Below are positions 47,788-57,020 of a stretch of 64,000 bases of DNA, in pieces. The notes under the pieces were generated by a model. That model had not been told where the DNA came from and did no database searches. It saw only the letters and a list, made by a program, of their open reading frames with translations. Both the position numbers and the translations under genes were made by a program. Source of the stretch: an uncultured Granulosicoccaceae bacterium (lineage in GTDB: Bacteria; Pseudomonadota; Gammaproteobacteria; Granulosicoccales; Granulosicoccaceae); the NCBI GenBank assembly GCA_937998875.1, contig CALLBO010000004.1:1-64000 (forward strand), read 5' to 3'. The number at the start of each line of letters is the position of its first letter. Position 1 is the stretch's first letter.

Positions 47788-48681
47788 ATGACCATCAGAA
47801 TCGGAAACGCACCCTGCTCCTGGGGAGTCGAATTTGCTCAGGACGACAGAAATCCAGCCTGGCAAACTGTATTAAAAGAATGCGCGGACGCGGGCTATAC
47901 CGGCATTGAACTCGGTCCGGTCGGATTCATGCCTGAAGACCCGGCAGTCCTTGGGGATGCATTGGCCGAGCACAAGCTGGAGCTGATCGGTGGCGTTGTC
48001 TTCCGTCCATTCCATGATCCGGGTCAATGGGACGATGTACTCGACGGTGCCCATCGCACCTGTGCCGCCCTGAAAGCACATGGAGCCGAGCACTTTGTAC
48101 TCATCGACTCCATCTCAGAACGACGCGCACCGACTGCCGGCCGCGCCGCAGAAGCCGAGCAGATGGATAACGATGAATGGAACGCTTACAAAGGCCGGAT
48201 AGAAACCGTTGCGAAGATCGGTCGTGACGAATACGGACTGATTCCCGAGATACATCCACATGCCGGTGGCTTTATGGATTTTGAACCGGAGATCGAACGC
48301 CTTCTTGAAGAAGTAGATGCTGATCTATTGAAGATTTGCATAGATACCGGCCACTGCACTTACGCAGGCTTTGATCCGGTTGCCTTTATGCAACGTCACA
48401 TGGATCGCATCACCTATGTGCACTTTAAAAGTACCGATGCCAAGATCAAACAACAGGCAATCGCTAACCGTACCGGGTTCTATGATGCCTGCGGCCAGGG
48501 CATCTTCTGCAATCTATCTGAAGGCGAAGTGGACTTCCCCAAGGTACGTGATCTACTTGCAGAAAAAGGCTACACAGGCTGGTGCACAATCGAACAGGAC
48601 TGCGACCCCAACCTGGACCCTGATCCGGTGGGTGATGCACGTGCGAATCGTGAGTACCTGCAATCTATCGGTTTTTCTTAA
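47788..48681 (+). CDS. iolE: Inosose dehydratase
   Basis: This 297-aa TIM-barrel (AP-endonuclease-like) protein dehydrates 2-keto-myo-inositol. It begins IGNAPCSWGVEFAQDD, a start seen in IolE, and has metal-ligand positions in EIHPHAGGFMDFE, CIDTGHCTYAG and TYVHFKSTDAK and the final Glu in CTIEQDCDP. ATG 47788 is preferred over the track start (68 residues longer, crossing the operator and promoter). It precedes the iolG-like gene by 35 bp on the same strand. Confidence 0.9.
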   Translation: MTIRIGNAPCSWGVEFAQDDRNPAWQTVLKECADAGYTGIELGPVGFMPEDPAVLGDALAEHKLELIGGVVFRPFHDPGQWDDVLDGAHRTCAALKAHGAEHFVLIDSISERRAPTAGRAAEAEQMDNDEWNAYKGRIETVAKIGRDEYGLIPEIHPHAGGFMDFEPEIERLLEEVDADLLKICIDTGHCTYAGFDPVAFMQRHMDRITYVHFKSTDAKIKQQAIANRTGFYDACGQGIFCNLSEGEVDFPKVRDLLAEKGYTGWCTIEQDCDPNLDPDPVGDARANREYLQSIGFS

Positions 48682-48716
48682 CCCAACTCCCCCTCAAACT
48701 TTACGTAGCAACTAAC

Positions 48717-49874
48717 ATGGCAAAACTCAACTGGGGTATCGTCGGTGGTGGCGAAGGCAGTCAGATTGGCCCGGCACATAGATTAGGCGCAGGCCTGGAT
48801 GGCTTATATAACTTCACCGCCGGTGCGCTCGATCACAGACCTGAAGAAGGCAAACGCTACGGGCAGGAACTTGGCCTGGATGCAGATCGTGCCTACGGCA
48901 GCTGGCAGGAAATGCTTGCAGGGGAAAGCAAACGATCCGACCGCATCGATCTGGTGACAGTTGCCACACCTAACTCCACGCACTTTGAAATAACCAAAGC
49001 CTTTCTGGAAGCAGGTTTTCATGTGTTGTGTGAAAAGCCGATGACCATGACAGTTGATGAAGGCGAAGAGATTGTAAGGGTCGCTAAAAGTACCGGTCGT
49101 ATCTGTGCCGTTAACTATGGCTATACGGGCTACTCACTGGTAAGACATATGCGTGCAATGGTAGCGCGTGGTGATCTTGGCAAAATTAGACTGGTTAAAT
49201 GCGAGTTCGCACACGGACACCATGCTGATGCCGCCGATGCAGACAACCCCAGAGTCAGATGGCGCTATGACCCGGCCCAGGCAGGTGTTTCTGCACAGTT
49301 TGCGGACTGCGGTATCCACGCCATGCACATGGCAAGTTTTATCACTGGCCAGGAAGTCACCAGGCTGTCGGCTGATATTGTTTCCTGTATTGCATCACGT
49401 GAACTTGAAGACGATGCGCTAGTTAATTTCCGTATGGACGGCGGTACCGTTGGCAGACTATGGACGTCTTCCGTTGCTATTGGCAATCAGCATGGTTTGT
49501 CTATTCAGGTGTTTGGGGAGAATGGTGGCTTGCGCTGGGCGCAGGAGCACCCTAATCAGCTGTACTACATGCCGTTGAATGAACGATTGCAGATAATCGA
49601 GCGTGGAGAAGGTGATCTATCACCGGAGGCGGATCGCACCAGCCGCGTTACCGTCGGGCATGCTGAAGGTATGCCATTGGCTTTTGCCAATATTTATAAG
49701 GATATTGCTGAAGCTATCAACGCTGAGAAGGAAGGTCGGGCGATGGATCCTGCAGCTAATCTTTATCCTCGCGCTGAAGATGGGTTGCGGTCTATGGCGG
49801 CTGTCGGGGCTGTTGCTGAATCTGGTGGCGCTGATGGTAAGTGGGTTGATGCTCGGCCGCCTATGTTTAGATAG
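48717..49874 (+). CDS. Gfo/Idh/MocA-family dehydrogenase, inositol pathway
   Basis: This 385-aa NAD(P)-dependent oxidoreductase has the N-terminal nucleotide-binding segment WGIVGGGEGSQIGPAHRLGA, the catalytic motif CEKPMTMTVDEGEEI and CGIHAMHMA, where the conserved Asp/His pair lies. The lack of the classic AGCG...G motif and the GGGEGSQIG sequence puts it in the wider MocA group rather than with B. subtilis IolG. It follows iolE in the same unit, so it probably oxidises an inositol isomer (myo- or scyllo-). The stop is followed by the large repeat array. Confidence 0.85.
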   Translation: MAKLNWGIVGGGEGSQIGPAHRLGAGLDGLYNFTAGALDHRPEEGKRYGQELGLDADRAYGSWQEMLAGESKRSDRIDLVTVATPNSTHFEITKAFLEAGFHVLCEKPMTMTVDEGEEIVRVAKSTGRICAVNYGYTGYSLVRHMRAMVARGDLGKIRLVKCEFAHGHHADAADADNPRVRWRYDPAQAGVSAQFADCGIHAMHMASFITGQEVTRLSADIVSCIASRELEDDALVNFRMDGGTVGRLWTSSVAIGNQHGLSIQVFGENGGLRWAQEHPNQLYYMPLNERLQIIERGEGDLSPEADRTSRVTVGHAEGMPLAFANIYKDIAEAINAEKEGRAMDPAANLYPRAEDGLRSMAAVGAVAESGGADGKWVDARPPMFR

Positions 49875-49906
49875 TCGATAGACATATGTCCTCAACGAAT
49901 TTTCGC

Positions 49907-50803
49907 GTAGGGGGATAAGCTGACCAACCGCTAGACTTTGCCCTTAAATTCGTTACGAGTACATACAACCAATACTTGAACAATCTCAAGGCGCATCCAC
50001 CCTTTTATCTATACGGACGTGTTCAGCTTGACGAGCGTGACATTGGTGGATGCGCGTTAAGGTCGTGCAAGATTTCACAACCTTCCACTATAATATTTCG
50101 AGCCCACCACTACCACGGATGTGCTTATCCCCGCTACGTTGATATGTGATATGCGTAATTCTACAAGGTCCACGTAGGGGGGATAAGCGCACCAATCACC
50201 ATAACCTGCCCTTAAACTCCTTCCGTGTACACGCCACCAATACTTGAACAGCATCAAGGCGCATCCACCATTTTATCTATACGAAAGTGTTCAGTTTGAC
50301 GAGCGTGACATTGGTGGATGCGCGTGAAGGTCGTGCAGGATTTCACAACCTTCCACTATAATATTGTGAGCCCACCACACCACGGATGTGCTTATCCCCT
50401 CCGTTGATATGTGATATGCGTAATTCAACAAGGTTCACGTAGGGGGGATAAGCGTACCAATCACCATGACCTGCCCGTAAACTCCTTCCGTGTGCACGCC
50501 ACCAATACTTGAACAGCATCAAGGCGCATCCACCATTTTATCTATACGGACGTGTTCAGCTTGACGAGCGTGACATTGGTGGATGCTCGTTAAGGTCGTG
50601 CAAGATTTCACAATCTTCCACTATAATATTGTGAGCCCACCACTACCACGGATGTGCTTATCCCCGCTACGTTGATATGTGATATGCGTAATACAACAAG
50701 GTCCACGTAGGGGGGATAAGCGCACCAATCACCATGACCTGCCCTTAAACTCCTTCCGTATACACGCCACCAATACTTGAACAGCATCAAGGCGCATCCA
50801 CCA
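49907..50803. repeat. Tandem array of expanded REP/BIME elements (locus D, period about 267 bp)
   Basis: GTAGGGGGGATAAGC recurs at 49907, 50174, 50439 and 50707 (spacings 267, 265 and 268). Each full unit has a plus half ending GGCGCATCCACC, a short spacer with CTTGACGAGCGTGAC, an inverted half (TTGGTGGATGCGCGTTAAG to GATGTGCTTATCCCC) and another spacer. Three units are complete and the fourth is only a plus half. Units are nearly identical, differing at a few positions. The arms of each REP are spread over a loop of about 60-70 nt. The interval 49875-50831 holds nothing else. The 60-aa frames on the minus strand repeat with the array and are not genes. Confidence 0.9.
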
Positions 50804-50831
50804 TGTCCCGCCTCAACCTAATAAAAAGAAA

Positions 50832-52091
50832 CTAACTCCAGAATTCAATAATCGAATCTATAGTTTCACGCTGCTTGGCGATTTTAATTTCTTTGGAGCC
50901 ATGACAACTAATCACTTTGGGGAACTGGCGGCTGCAGTGCCTTGACCAAAGTGAAAACGTGTTAGCTCCTGTGTCTTGTACAACCAGCAAATCACCTGCT
51001 GCGGGTTCCGGTAGTTTTACAGAACGTCTTATAAAATCGCCACCAAAACAGAGTGGCCCTGCGATATCACATTTAATGGGCGGTCCATCTTTCGGGTTTC
51101 CATCTTTGTCTAGCAGAAACATCTCATGATGCCAGTCACCGGGGTTGTAGCACTCGCGAAGGAACATGTCTGCTCCCATATGCGTGATCAGGTTTGTGTT
51201 TTTACCGGCCGGCTTTACGTATTCTATGCGGCTAATGCCCCACCCTGCGTTGGCGTGAACGTAACGGCCGAATTCTGTAATCAGTGAATAAGTACCATCG
51301 AACAAACGTGGTAACGCTTCGCGCAGCGCAGATACGTAGGGTTCAATTTCAAAGGCTTGTTGATCATGATGGTAATTGACTGGAAATCCTCCACCAATAT
51401 TTAGGGTTCTGATTTTCGGTGCGCCGCAAAGTGTATTAATTTCATCAGCAAGCTCAAGAATCTTTCCAATGCCGTTGATGGTCGGGCTGAAGTCTGCAAA
51501 CTGAGACCCCAGGTGGACATGCAGGCAGTCAAGCTCATTAAATTCACAGCATGCGGCGATTATGGCTGCGCGATTAGATATCGGTTCGCCAAACTTTGAC
51601 TCACTGGTACCTACATTCATATAGCCGATAGAATCACTTGATACTAAAGGGTTTACCCGTAGACCTAGTCGTAGATTGCCTCCTGATCTCGGGAATCTGG
51701 ATAACTCGGATAAAGAGTCGCAGTTGATCCGAAGATCGGGGAATTCATTCAGTAGCTGTTGAATCTCTGATTCTGTTTTTGCCGGTGAATCGAAGACAAT
51801 CCTTTCAAGAGCAGTACCCGCGTGCTGTGCAAGCATGACTTCGGGCAAAGATGCGGCTTCCATACCTGCGCCGAGTTCGTGGATGTATTTGAGCACTGAG
51901 ACCAGTGGATTGGACTTTACAGCGACAGCGTGCAAACTATCTTCTGGAAACGCTGCAACCAACCGTTGATACCGGTCAGCTATAAACGACAGATCCTGAA
52001 ACAGTACAGCGGAATCGTTTTCATCGATCAATCCACTTGACATCGCCTCATGCCAAACCCTGACAACGTGATCCTGACTTGCTACCTCCAT
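50832..52091 (-). CDS. Diaminopimelate-decarboxylase-like type III PLP decarboxylase
   Basis: This 419-aa alanine-racemase-fold enzyme has the PLP Lys59 in HAVAVKSNPLVSVL, the barrel motifs HVHLGSQF and LNIGGGFPVNYHHD, and the C-terminal beta domain with GPLCFGGDFIRR and DTGANTF. It resembles LysA/NspC/ornithine-type decarboxylases. The absence of neighbouring lysine or polyamine genes leaves the substrate undefined; a role in a special amino-acid or secondary pathway is possible. The start ATG 52091 begins at the family core. It is next to the REP array. Confidence 0.82.
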   Translation of the reverse strand: MEVASQDHVVRVWHEAMSSGLIDENDSAVLFQDLSFIADRYQRLVAAFPEDSLHAVAVKSNPLVSVLKYIHELGAGMEAASLPEVMLAQHAGTALERIVFDSPAKTESEIQQLLNEFPDLRINCDSLSELSRFPRSGGNLRLGLRVNPLVSSDSIGYMNVGTSESKFGEPISNRAAIIAACCEFNELDCLHVHLGSQFADFSPTINGIGKILELADEINTLCGAPKIRTLNIGGGFPVNYHHDQQAFEIEPYVSALREALPRLFDGTYSLITEFGRYVHANAGWGISRIEYVKPAGKNTNLITHMGADMFLRECYNPGDWHHEMFLLDKDGNPKDGPPIKCDIAGPLCFGGDFIRRSVKLPEPAAGDLLVVQDTGANTFSLWSRHCSRQFPKVISCHGSKEIKIAKQRETIDSIIEFWS

Positions 52092-52254
52092 TTTTTAGAT
52101 CTCTTTGGCTGGCAATACAATGGCTGAGATGCAGTGTAATCAATTTCCATCAGATAATCTTAACCGAAAAAGCCGCAACTCTAGTCCCCGGGAGAGCAGG
52201 TCAAGTAAAAACAACAGGCCGGCGCGTCAAGTATGCGCGACTAAACAGCGATAC

Positions 52255-52310
52255 TTGACCAGTTTTTTGAAATCTTCCGGATCCGGAACGTAGCGCCACA
52301 TATGGCAAGT
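52255..52310. repeat. Partial copy of a dispersed intergenic sequence (also at 58766)
   Basis: TTGACCAGTTTTTTGAAA followed by TCTTCCGGATCCGGAACGTAGCGCCAC closely matches the segment at 58769 onward (TTGACCAGTTTTTTGAAAATCTTCCGTAGCCGGAGCGCAGCGCCA). The similarity fades into the DUF1127 flank. It lies in the non-coding gap 52092-52369. Confidence 0.6.
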
Positions 52311-52369
52311 CAGCGTGTAAACCAATCACGTCAATCAAAATACAAAAACGCAGACCGGTACTCAGAACC

Positions 52370-52645
52370 CTATTCCCAAATCCGCATCTCCCGAACCCTA
52401 TCCACCGGCAAATCGTGTCTTCTACTCTCAGCATTTGCTTCGGCTCGACCAATCCCGATATCTCGTAAAATATGATCCGGCAAATCCGCAAGCTCTTTAC
52501 GTTCCTGCATAATGTCAGAGTTCAGCTGCCGTGTAGCCCACCAAACACGGAATGTACTGGTGACAGAAATCCAAAGCGCTTGTGGCAGACTACGGTGTTC
52601 AAACACGTCTTCACAAGAAACTGCGCTATAGCCATTGCGATACAT
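52370..52645 (-). CDS. DUF1127 domain-containing protein
   Basis: This small protein (91 aa from ATG 52645) ends with the DUF1127 signature ERKELADLPDHILRDIGIGRAEA. The domain is a short Arg-rich motif found in small proteins that have been linked to RNA metabolism and stress responses in alphaproteobacteria. I choose the ATG at 52645 because GGAG stands 7 nt before it. ATGs up to 52657 and a TTG at 52660 are alternatives. The divergent LysR gene begins about 130 bp away and may regulate it, but that is inference. Confidence 0.78.
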   Translation of the reverse strand: MYRNGYSAVSCEDVFEHRSLPQALWISVTSTFRVWWATRQLNSDIMQERKELADLPDHILRDIGIGRAEANAESRRHDLPVDRVREMRIWE

Positions 52646-52777
52646 GATCATCTCCATCAATATTTGTGAATGTGATCTACTCTCTGATCACATATATTGA
52701 CTGTAGCTGCAGAGCGACCTGTAGCGTAAATGACTTCTTTTGATACCCCTGTTCACCGGGATTGATAGGTAGCGGAT

Positions 52778-53632
52778 ATGAAAGCTTTAAGAAATCTTGA
52801 CCTCAGTACGTTACGGAGTTTTGTCACTATTGCCGAGACAAAAAACATGACCAGAGCTGCCACGCGGCTACATCTGACTCAGTCAGCTATCAGTATGCAG
52901 ATAAAGCGTGTTGAAGAGTCATTAGATCTGACGCTTTTTGAGAGAACGAAAAAAGGCATGGAAACTACCAGCGCCGGTGAGCATCTGCTGCACTATGCAA
53001 AACAAATGGTCGAGCTTAACGATGAAGCATGGAGTCGCCTGACCGCTTCAGAGTATGAGGGTAGAATAACGTTGGGAGTACCCGCGGACATCATCAATCC
53101 GCAGGTGCCCAATGTATTGCGTGCTTTCAGCCAGGCATTTCCAAGAGTACAAATCACCCTGACCTCTTCACTGTCTCACGCACTACTCGATCAGTTCAAC
53201 AATGGCGCATTCGATGTCGTGCTGACCACTCTCAGACAGCCTGATAACAATGGAGAAGTAATAAGCACTCAAAGACTTCTCTGGACAGGCGCTATCGATG
53301 GCACAGCATGGAATCGTCGTCCGCTGCCAATTGGATTTTCGCAGGGCTGTGCTTTTAGAAACGATGTGCTCGAGGCACTCAATGCAAATGGCATTGAGTG
53401 GTTTGATGTTGTCGCTGCAGAGGACGAGATTGCCGGTATTGCCACCATTTCTGCAGATCTATGCGTTGGTGCTGAACTCGAAGGAAGTGATTTATACGGA
53501 CGAGAGTTCATAGACCATGATGATGCTCTACCCCAGCTGCCTGACTACTCCATTGTTATGTATCGTGCAGAAAGATCACCTGACTCACCTGCAAGCGTAC
53601 TGGGCGACTATCTCAAGGAGGCATACAGGTAG
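52778..53632 (+). CDS. LysR-family transcriptional regulator
   Basis: This 284-aa regulator has the DNA-binding domain LSTLRSFVTIAETKNMTRAATRLHLTQSAISMQIKRVE at residues 8-45 and a LysR effector domain afterward (GRITLGVPADIINPQVPNVLRAF). The N-terminal MKALRNLDL start is normal. It is divergent from the DUF1127 gene, which is the natural target candidate, and converges with the AraC-type gene. Ligand unknown. Confidence 0.9.
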   Translation: MKALRNLDLSTLRSFVTIAETKNMTRAATRLHLTQSAISMQIKRVEESLDLTLFERTKKGMETTSAGEHLLHYAKQMVELNDEAWSRLTASEYEGRITLGVPADIINPQVPNVLRAFSQAFPRVQITLTSSLSHALLDQFNNGAFDVVLTTLRQPDNNGEVISTQRLLWTGAIDGTAWNRRPLPIGFSQGCAFRNDVLEALNANGIEWFDVVAAEDEIAGIATISADLCVGAELEGSDLYGREFIDHDDALPQLPDYSIVMYRAERSPDSPASVLGDYLKEAYR

Positions 53633-53681
53633 TTGACCTGCAATACCGAGGGCTAACCATATACGGGGCTACTAGCCCAGA

Positions 53682-54551
53682 CTATTCAATCGGCAGACAA
53701 ATTTCAGTTAGCAACTCTGCGGGTGAAGTATCTTGTGGTGAATTTAAATAAATTTCACTACAGGGCTGATCCCTCACCGTAGCATCAGCAGACGCCAGCC
53801 ACTTATAATACAACCACTCATAGCCCTGGCTTAACAGGGCGTATGGGCCTTCATGAGTTAGCACCGCAAAATTCCCGCCAGGGTAATAGTATACCTCGAG
53901 ATTATCGGGCACCTCGACGTCAGGCGACATGACAATGCCTGCAAAGCTTTTTAGTTCTGGTTCATCAGTACAATCCGGATCGGCGAGATATAAACCTGTC
54001 ATTTGTGGAATAGGCGGCATGATCCCGGCTATTGCACACTGCGCCATTACGTTTTCAAACGTCACACCAATTGTCATATAGTCACCACGGTGCCATGCGC
54101 CAACCAGCCGCACTGCAGGTTTTCGTTTTATCTCGACAAACTGAGCCCTTATATCGCCAGCATCCGATGAGTTGTCTGACAGTTTCGGATTCCCCCGCGA
54201 ACCTGCCTGCGTATGGCGAAATTTTCCGGGAGATATTCCGTAGAACTGTTTAAACGTTCGGGTGAAGGAATGAATTTCAGGATACCCTACAGAAGCACCA
54301 ACGTCGGCTAACGGAATGTCGGTTCTTATTAGTGTTGCTGCGGCATTATGCATACGACAACGCTTAACGGTGGCGGCTGCAGATTCCCCGGTGATTGCCT
54401 TATAGATTCGATGCCAGTGATAAGGAGATAAATGAGCAACCTCCGCCAGACGATCACTAGTCAATGGCGCTCCCGGATTATTGTGAATGTATTCAATCAC
54501 TGATCGTATTCGTTTCTGATATCTCGACCAGTTTGTGGCTGAATCATTCAT
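53682..54551 (-). CDS. AraC-family regulator with GyrI-like effector domain
   Basis: This 289-aa protein has an N-terminal AraC double helix-turn-helix (SDRLAEVAHLSPYHWHRIYKAITGE, GYPEIHSFTRTFKQFYGISPGKFR) at residues 15-115. The C-terminal domain (130-289; PAVRLVGAWHRGDYMTIG, YYYPGGNFAVLTHEGPY) is the GyrI/SOUL-type small-molecule binding fold, as in Rob. It probably responds to an amphipathic small molecule. It lies 25 bp upstream on the minus strand of nothing obvious except the DUF2834 gene, which is upstream and may be co-transcribed with it. Confidence 0.88.
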   Translation of the reverse strand: MNDSATNWSRYQKRIRSVIEYIHNNPGAPLTSDRLAEVAHLSPYHWHRIYKAITGESAAATVKRCRMHNAAATLIRTDIPLADVGASVGYPEIHSFTRTFKQFYGISPGKFRHTQAGSRGNPKLSDNSSDAGDIRAQFVEIKRKPAVRLVGAWHRGDYMTIGVTFENVMAQCAIAGIMPPIPQMTGLYLADPDCTDEPELKSFAGIVMSPDVEVPDNLEVYYYPGGNFAVLTHEGPYALLSQGYEWLYYKWLASADATVRDQPCSEIYLNSPQDTSPAELLTEICLPIE

Positions 54552-54575
54552 ACTTTACTCTCCTGTCCTGCGCCG

Positions 54576-54893
54576 CTACTGCCCGCTTACTTTACCAAAT
54601 CGAGCGTAAAAGTAAGCAGGCAAGGCACAACTCAAACCAATGGTAAGATTCAACGCAACAAACAAATAGGGAGCAGGCATATTTAAATCTTTTCGCTTCT
54701 CACTAAACATAAACAACCAGAAAGCGACTGAAGCAATCAGCAAGTCGGCAGTAAACCCACCCGCGGCACCATTTACAAATAGCGACTTAACAAAAAGTGG
54801 AATATTCAAACCTTCCTGTTGAAAAAAGTCAAAGAAGAATAAATACGGAATAACCGCACCCAGGATAGCCAGTACCAGATAAATATTTCTCAT
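54576..54893 (-). CDS. DUF2834 family membrane protein
   Basis: This 105-aa inner-membrane protein has three hydrophobic segments (5-22, 45-63 and 75-95). The sequence MRNIYLVLAILGAVIPYLFFFDFF and ADLLIASVAFWLFMFSE match the DUF2834 pattern of small bacterial proteins without known function. It ends 24 bp before the AraC-GyrI start on the same strand, so the two likely share a transcript. No catalytic residues are visible. Confidence 0.8.
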   Translation of the reverse strand: MRNIYLVLAILGAVIPYLFFFDFFQQEGLNIPLFVKSLFVNGAAGGFTADLLIASVAFWLFMFSEKRKDLNMPAPYLFVALNLTIGLSCALPAYFYARFGKVSGQ

Positions 54894-55005
54894 GCTCTAC
54901 CCACCTTTTGAGTCTCTCACACACAACAACTGCAATTCTCACGCTTTGTTTCTCATCCACCACGGTTCATAGATGCTTGCAACAATACACTTGTGAGCCT
55001 CAACG

Positions 55006-55240
55006 CTGACGAGCGTTGCACTGGTGGATGCGCGTTTAGATCGCACAAGTATTAAGACGGTTCAGACCTATAGTTTCTGCGCCCCCCCACAACCGCGGAT
55101 GTGCTTATCCCCCTTACGTTTATTTTGACATTTGTACTTTGAACCCCGTACACGTAGGGTGCTTACCCACTGCCAGACTTTCCCGTAAACCCTTTGTGTG
55201 TACGCTACCAATATTTGACCAGACTCAAGGCGCATCCACC
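55006..55240. repeat. Expanded REP/BIME element (locus E)
   Basis: This locus has one inverted half at about 55006-55117 (TGACGAGCGTTGCACTGG, TGGATGCGCGTTTAGATCG to GATGTGCTTATCCCCCTTACG) and one plus half at 55154-55240 (GTAGGGTGCTTACCC to AAGGCGCATCCACC). It is more diverged than locus D but follows the same order and includes the same CGAGCGTTGCA spacer. It lies in the gap between the DUF2834 and GFA genes. No other feature is seen there. Confidence 0.75.
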
Positions 55241-55322
55241 GCCGCACTCTGCAAGTGCGATCGTATCTAATCGCCTCTCAGGTTTCGACAACGGCACATC
55301 AAACCGCAATTATTTGAGCAAG

Positions 55323-55790
55323 TTACTGCGGCACATCCGGTGCGAACATCGCCAGAATCTGCGCCTCCGTCATGCGTTGACGTTTCGCTTCATCAGCAAA
55401 CCGATACCAGCCAGGTTCACCATCAACATATACTTCATGATCAAACACAAGCACACTTTGATCCTCTACCGTACCGGCAGACAGAATGTATTCACCATCA
55501 GGCACCTCAGGTCTTGGCTTCAGGTGATAGTACAGGCTGGAGCCGCAGGTCTTGCAAAAGCCCCGGGCGGCCCATTCTGATGATTGATATTCCGATATCT
55601 GTTCTGCACCCTGAAATTCCACCTTGCCCTGAGCATGCGCAGACATAAAAGGCCCGGCGCTCCATTTTCTGCACATGCTGCAATGACACGCGCCTGCGCC
55701 GGATTTAAGTGTCGCCTGGTACGTTACGGCTCCACACAGGCATCCACCTGTTACCGGTTCCGCTACGTTGGTACTTTTTTCGCTCATCAT
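55323..55790 (-). CDS. GFA-family (glutathione-dependent formaldehyde-activating enzyme-like) protein
   Basis: This 155-aa zinc protein of the Gfa/CENP-V fold has all seven cysteines: GGCLCGAVTYQ, ACHCSMCRKWS and FCKTCGSSLYYH. Members often have no proven formaldehyde activity and are annotated by the domain only. Zinc-site and length are normal. The gene is isolated between a REP element and a divergent GST. An S-(hydroxymethyl)glutathione synthase role is possible but not proven. Confidence 0.88.
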   Translation of the reverse strand: MMSEKSTNVAEPVTGGCLCGAVTYQATLKSGAGACHCSMCRKWSAGPFMSAHAQGKVEFQGAEQISEYQSSEWAARGFCKTCGSSLYYHLKPRPEVPDGEYILSAGTVEDQSVLVFDHEVYVDGEPGWYRFADEAKRQRMTEAQILAMFAPDVPQ

Positions 55791-55988
55791 CCACTCCCGG
55801 ATATCATTGCCCTAACCGAGATTCTATTGAAGCACATCGCAGGTTAACAAATCCTGCTGACTTTGATTCTGAAGGTCTTCCAGTCTTCGGTGGATTGCAA
55901 TTTCTGATTGAATAGCCGGTCAAACAGCGACAAACTCACCGCATAGACAAACCGCCATCCATAAAGCAGTAATCCACAGCGAATAATA

Positions 55989-56936
55989 ATGACCAACTCA
56001 GACGATCAAATCATCTATCACGCCTATCCTCAATCACCGGTTGCTGAAAAAGTCCGGGTCGCGTTCGGCGTTAAAAATCTGAGCTGGCGCAGTGTTGAAA
56101 TACCACGATTACCACCCAAGCCACTACTAACCACGTTAACCGGAGGATACAGGCGCACACCGGTTATGCAGATTGGTGCAGATATCTATTGCGATAGCTT
56201 TTGCATTATCGAAGAACTGGAGCAGCGATTCCCGTCAAATAGCTTCTACCCTGACGCTGAAGCCGGCCTTGCGCAGTGTCTGAGTCGCTGGACAGATGGC
56301 GCGTTGTTCGAGCTGGCCGTCAAAATAGTACTCGGCTCCGCAGGCGATGCATTGCCGGAAGATTTCGCAGAGGATCGCGGCAGACTTTACCTTGGCGGTG
56401 ATAACTGGGCTGAAAACCTAAAGCGGGCCAATGCGCAGTTACCGCATCTTGTGGCGCAGCTGAGAGTCTATTGTTCATGGCTTGATCAGGTACTGGGTGA
56501 CAACCGTAAGTATCTGCTGGGCAATGATGCAACCGCCCTTGATGCACAAATCTATCACGTGATCTGGTTTATACGGGGACGTTTTGCAGGTGGTGAAGCA
56601 TTGCTGTCTGAATTCCCCAATCTGGTTCGGTGGGAAGAAAGTATAGAATCGCTCGGCCACGGCTCGTCAACAACACTGACTGCAGAAGAAGCTATAGAAA
56701 TCGCCGCTGCAACGACTCCGAAAACAAAGAATTATGTACAGGATAACGACCCGCAGGGACTACAGGCCGGTATGCAGGTAAGTGTCGGGCCGGATGTCGA
56801 AAGCGGTGAACAGTTTGTTACTGGTACTGTCAGATACGCAGATATACATCGTATAACAATTATAAGAACATGTGACCAAACCAATACAGAAGTCTGCGTT
56901 CACTTCCCTCGAACGGGCTATCGTATCGAGGTGTAG
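55989..56936 (+). CDS. Glutathione S-transferase family protein with C-terminal extension
   Basis: This 315-aa protein has a thioredoxin-like N-domain (YPQSPVAEKVRVAFGVKNLSW, YRRTPVMQIGADIYCDSFCI) and a helical C-domain of the GST fold (about 90-235). The last 70 residues are an extra beta-rich segment (GMQVSVGPDVESGEQFVTGTV) that is not part of classical GST. The Ser in YPQSPVAEK fits a Ser-type or unusual active site. Divergent from the GFA gene, it could share a detoxification role with it. Confidence 0.82.
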   Translation: MTNSDDQIIYHAYPQSPVAEKVRVAFGVKNLSWRSVEIPRLPPKPLLTTLTGGYRRTPVMQIGADIYCDSFCIIEELEQRFPSNSFYPDAEAGLAQCLSRWTDGALFELAVKIVLGSAGDALPEDFAEDRGRLYLGGDNWAENLKRANAQLPHLVAQLRVYCSWLDQVLGDNRKYLLGNDATALDAQIYHVIWFIRGRFAGGEALLSEFPNLVRWEESIESLGHGSSTTLTAEEAIEIAAATTPKTKNYVQDNDPQGLQAGMQVSVGPDVESGEQFVTGTVRYADIHRITIIRTCDQTNTEVCVHFPRTGYRIEV

Positions 56937-57020
56937 CATTTCAAAAGTTCGCTGCAGCGCGGAAAGGTTTAGGCCAGCCTGTCTACACTCACACAGACAT
57001 CAATCGATGCATGCAGTCGT

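Noticed and set aside
50075-50790. Two 60-aa minus ORFs (MMLFKYWWRV...) as small genes
   Set aside because: They occur at the same place in successive units of the 267-bp array, have no ribosome binding site and are absent as coherent proteins elsewhere. They are by-products of the repeat.
49907-50803. CRISPR array
   Set aside because: Period of about 267 bp, palindromic arms and nearly identical full units do not fit short direct repeats with unique spacers, and no cas genes are present.
53661-53680. GGGCTACTAGCCC as a terminator between the LysR and AraC genes
   Set aside because: The perfect palindrome has a 1-nt centre, so it cannot form a stable hairpin loop, and no T-run follows.
149-55240. 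Integron attC sites
   Set aside because: The arms look palindromic, but no integron integrase, no cassette-like ORFs between copies and no RYYYAAC core sites were found. The REP interpretation is simpler.
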